Shown here in pieces: positions 32,615 through 34,154 of a DNA stretch of 34,154 nt. The stretch lies in NCBI GenBank assembly GCA_019115085.1, contig DXEF01000001.1, positions 1 to 34,154 of the forward strand, in the 5' to 3' direction. This DNA comes from Candidatus Agathobaculum pullicola. Lineage in GTDB: Bacteria; Bacillota; Clostridia; Oscillospirales; Butyricicoccaceae. Under the pieces are notes generated by a model. The model worked only from the letters and a program-made list of their open reading frames with translations, did no database searches and was not told the DNA's origin. Each line of letters starts with the position of its first letter. Within the stretch, counting starts at the first letter, position 1. Position numbers and translations under genes: made by a program.

Positions 32615-32832
32615 GCATCGCCCTCCCCACCCCGGTAGTAATGCTCGAGGTAGACCGCGGTCTTTTCCAGCTCGTTCCGAATTCCGCGAAGGGCGGTGCG
32701 CCGCTGCTTGAGGCGGAACCGCTCTTCCCGTGATTTTTCTGCCTTGATCAGCACGGTCAGATCGGCGAGCCTCCCTTGGATCGGGATGATGCTCTCCTCC
32801 CAGTATGTATCTGCCAGACGCCTAAGCGTCAT
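32611..32832 (-). CDS. Small helical protein of the early/middle region
   Basis: 73 residues from ATG 32832 (MTLRRLADTYWEESIIPIQG, LIKAEKSREERFRLKQRRTA, AVYLEHYYRGGEGDA). A longer start at 32895 is possible but would overlap the upstream gene and lacks a ribosome binding site. Charged helices suggest a DNA- or protein-binding accessory. It is frequently found before DUF1492-type regulators; the function is unknown. Confidence 0.6.
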   Translation of the reverse strand: MTLRRLADTYWEESIIPIQGRLADLTVLIKAEKSREERFRLKQRRTALRGIRNELEKTAVYLEHYYRGGEGDA

Positions 32833-32848
32833 TTTGTTCTGTTCTCTT

Positions 32849-33067
32849 TTAGTGTTCAAAGTGTTCAAACGGATACCTCCAATACCATTCGCCATCGTAT
32901 TCGATCAACAATACGCCGAGCGCCTTCCTGGCAGATTTGATTTCCTTTCGGGTAAATCCCCGCAGTCTTCCGAGTTTGAGAACCTGCTTGACAGGCATCC
33001 CCTCAAGCGGGTCGCACGATATCATTTTGTCGTCCAGCCAGAGAATCACATCCCGTTTGCTGCTCAT
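32849..33067 (-). CDS. Small DNA-replication-region-like protein (primase/HTH-like tail)
   Basis: 72 residues from ATG 33067 (GAGGTG upstream): MSSKRDVILWLDDKMISCDP, VKQVLKLGRLRGFTRKEIKS, ARKALGVLLIEYDGEWYWRY. It resembles the small winged-helix-type 'RGFTRKEIKxARKxLGV' domain found alone or at the ends of phage replication proteins. It probably binds DNA; the exact role is unknown. The in-frame extension upstream of 33067 is low-complexity shadow sequence and is excluded. Confidence 0.6.
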   Translation of the reverse strand: MSSKRDVILWLDDKMISCDPLEGMPVKQVLKLGRLRGFTRKEIKSARKALGVLLIEYDGEWYWRYPFEHFEH

Positions 33068-33085
33068 ATTTTTCACCTCATTTTC

Positions 33086-33219
33086 CGGGGGTGCATGAAA
33101 TCCCAAAATCATACCCCCTTGCAACCCGAAAATGAGGCTTGTGAAATGCGGCCGGCGGAAATGCCTGCAGACCCGCACGGTGTCTCGTTTTCGAGAACGA
33201 AAGATATTGTCAAAACAAT
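33086..33219 (-). promoter_or_regulatory. Non-coding leader with palindromes upstream of the 72-residue gene
   Basis: Between 33068 and 33339 there is no gene. Within it are a hairpin with GGGGG/CCCCC arms (33086-33118) directly before the ribosome binding site, a 16-bp palindrome TCGTTTTCGAGAACGA with one mismatch (33185-33200) and ATTGT-CAAA-ACAAT (33206-33219). The last contains TTGACA on the minus strand (33208-33213), but no good -10 follows. This looks like a regulated promoter or leader; weak evidence. Confidence 0.4.
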
Positions 33220-33339
33220 TGAAAATCTGGTGGAAGTAAAATTGACAACAAAAATTACTGAAAAATCGGCTGTGATTTTGACACTGAATTTTGATGTTTT
33301 TTACTCTGCATTCTGTCCGCTCCGTGCGGACACACATCA

Positions 33340-33567
33340 TCACGGCTTCACCTGCTCCAGCTTTTCCCGCAGCTTCTCGTTTTCAGTCTGGAGCGTGGAG
33401 AGGGCGGTGGCGGCCTGCTCGATAAAATACGGCTCTGGGTCTTGCCATACCAAATCACCAGACCTTGAATAAGGCCACGGCGCACCAACCAATTCGCCAT
33501 ACGGGATTTTCTCTCCATATTGCTTGAGCAGCCCACGCAAATCTTCTATCAGCTTCTCATTGTCCAT
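33340..33567 (-). CDS. Small phage protein with C-terminal coiled coil
   Basis: 75 residues from ATG 33567 behind GGAGGA: MDNEKLIEDLRGLLKQYGEK, ATALSTLQTENEKLREKLEQ. The ending is a short coiled coil. The pattern (short helix, PYSRSGDLVWQDPEPYFIEQAA) is common in accessory proteins of clostridial phages. The start overlaps the previous stop codon (TGATG). The function is unknown. Confidence 0.6.
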   Translation of the reverse strand: MDNEKLIEDLRGLLKQYGEKIPYGELVGAPWPYSRSGDLVWQDPEPYFIEQAATALSTLQTENEKLREKLEQVKP

Positions 33568-33977
33568 CAGGTGTCCTCCTCTCCCTCCGGCGGGCGGCGG
33601 TAACAATGTAGACCACGGTTTTTAATGTTGTAGGTAAACTTCATGCCATTTTCCGCCCATATTGCAAACGGCACACCATCCCATTGACCGCCTTTTTCAA
33701 TATCAATCAAAGCCCAATGTTTTACATCTTCAACCCACACCGGCTCCCCGTCCATCTCCCGCAACTGCTCCAGCGTCAGCGGCTCGTTCGGCGGGGTGAG
33801 GGTGGGCATATACGGCACCGCCTTGTTTGGGTGCGCGTCCTCCCACTCTAAAATAGATTTGACCAGCTCTGCATTGTTCCGACTCTTAAAAAACAGGAAA
33901 TTGTTAGACGTTCCTGGTCCTTTGATATGCAAAGACCAGTCCCCGCAAATCTCACTGATTATGTATGTCATTGCCAT
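33567..33977 (-). CDS. Phage protein with 'LTLEQLREMDGEPVWVED' domain
   Basis: 136 residues. The second half (PPNEPLTLEQLREMDGEPVW, then WALIDIEKGGQWDGVPFAIW and NRGLHCYRRPPEGEE) is a small domain widespread in clostridial phage early regions, often alone or fused to other parts. The first half is not recognised. The function is unknown; it overlaps both neighbours, indicating one transcript. Confidence 0.65.
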   Translation of the reverse strand: MAMTYIISEICGDWSLHIKGPGTSNNFLFFKSRNNAELVKSILEWEDAHPNKAVPYMPTLTPPNEPLTLEQLREMDGEPVWVEDVKHWALIDIEKGGQWDGVPFAIWAENGMKFTYNIKNRGLHCYRRPPEGEEDT

Positions 33978-34146
33978 CTTTCAGCGCCTCCATCCTCTCC
34001 ATCACCATGTCCACGGCCTCGTCCGTCAGCGGGCGACCACAATGGGGACAATACTTTGCGAGCAATATTTTGGTCAGATTTTCAGCATATCTGCTGTATT
34101 CCCCGGCACCATTACACTTCTCGCACCCCCTCCACACCTTCTCCAC
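33952..34146 (-). CDS. Small zinc-binding protein, possibly incomplete at its start
   Basis: At least 64 residues with two Cys pairs, CEKC near the start and CPHCG in the middle (LLAKYCPHCGRPLTDEAVDM), which would bind one zinc as a ribbon. The frame stays open to the window edge; GTG 34146 is the first plausible start, and no ribosome binding site can be confirmed. Similar small zinc ribbons are common in phage early operons; the function is unknown. Confidence 0.6.
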   Translation of the reverse strand: MEKVWRGCEKCNGAGEYSRYAENLTKILLAKYCPHCGRPLTDEAVDMVMERMEALKDGNDIHNQ

Positions 34147-34154
34147 CTGCTCCC

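Noticed and set aside
33206..33224. Possible switch-site relative around ACAATTG
   Set aside because: Only the palindromic centre is shared; no flanking identity.
1..34154. CRISPR array
   Set aside because: No regularly spaced direct repeats of suitable length were seen on either strand.

Overview
The window is one end of an integrated, contractile-tailed (myovirus-like) prophage in a Gram-positive host, with a strip of older mobile DNA at its left edge. GC-rich coding, strong AGGAGG-type ribosome binding sites and a structural gene order matching the Bacillus PBSX/skin (xkd/yqb) late operon suggest a gut Clostridia host (Oscillospiraceae-like). The host is inferred from style only; no host marker gene is present.

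Left edge (1-3385): the start of an IS256-family insertion sequence cuts off the 3' end of a type IIG restriction-modification gene. Beyond it lie a decayed tyrosine-integrase 3' end with an in-frame TAG, a terminator, and the 3' half of a leftward tRNA-Tyr gene. That tRNA half is the probable attachment site and the left boundary of the prophage. The integrase remnant on the other side of it points to an older element in the same tRNA.

Prophage (about 3386 to beyond 34154): apart from two rightward genes and one silent fibre module, all genes are on the minus strand, so the late operon reads right to left. It begins with small early/middle genes and an ArpU/DUF1492-like late regulator. A promoter follows with three GACAT repeats spaced exactly 10 bp. 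Then come two odd tRNAs, a terminator, terS, terL, portal, minor head protein, XkdF-like protease, scaffold, decoration protein, major capsid, head-tail connectors, sheath, tube, chaperone with a -1 frameshift, tape measure, LysM baseplate protein, hub, XkdR/S/T/U, tail fibre, fibre accessory, membrane proteins, holin and amidase. The operon ends at a terminator, followed by a ribbon-helix-helix regulator at the prophage edge.

Three parts stand out. (1) The fibre gene carries a 1,249-bp segment bounded by perfect 19-bp inverted repeats. A promoterless alternative C-terminal half lies tail-to-tail with the expressed one, in the correct frame to be spliced on by inversion. A XerC-like tyrosine recombinase is encoded 2 kb away. 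(2) A self-contained divergent two-gene cassette (zinc-ribbon membrane protein and TerB_N-like protein), with its own promoter, operator-like palindrome and flanking terminators, sits inside the tail operon between the xkdP and xkdQ homologues. (3) Two tRNA genes at the head of the late transcript, one initiator-like tRNA-Met, both lack the near-universal U33.
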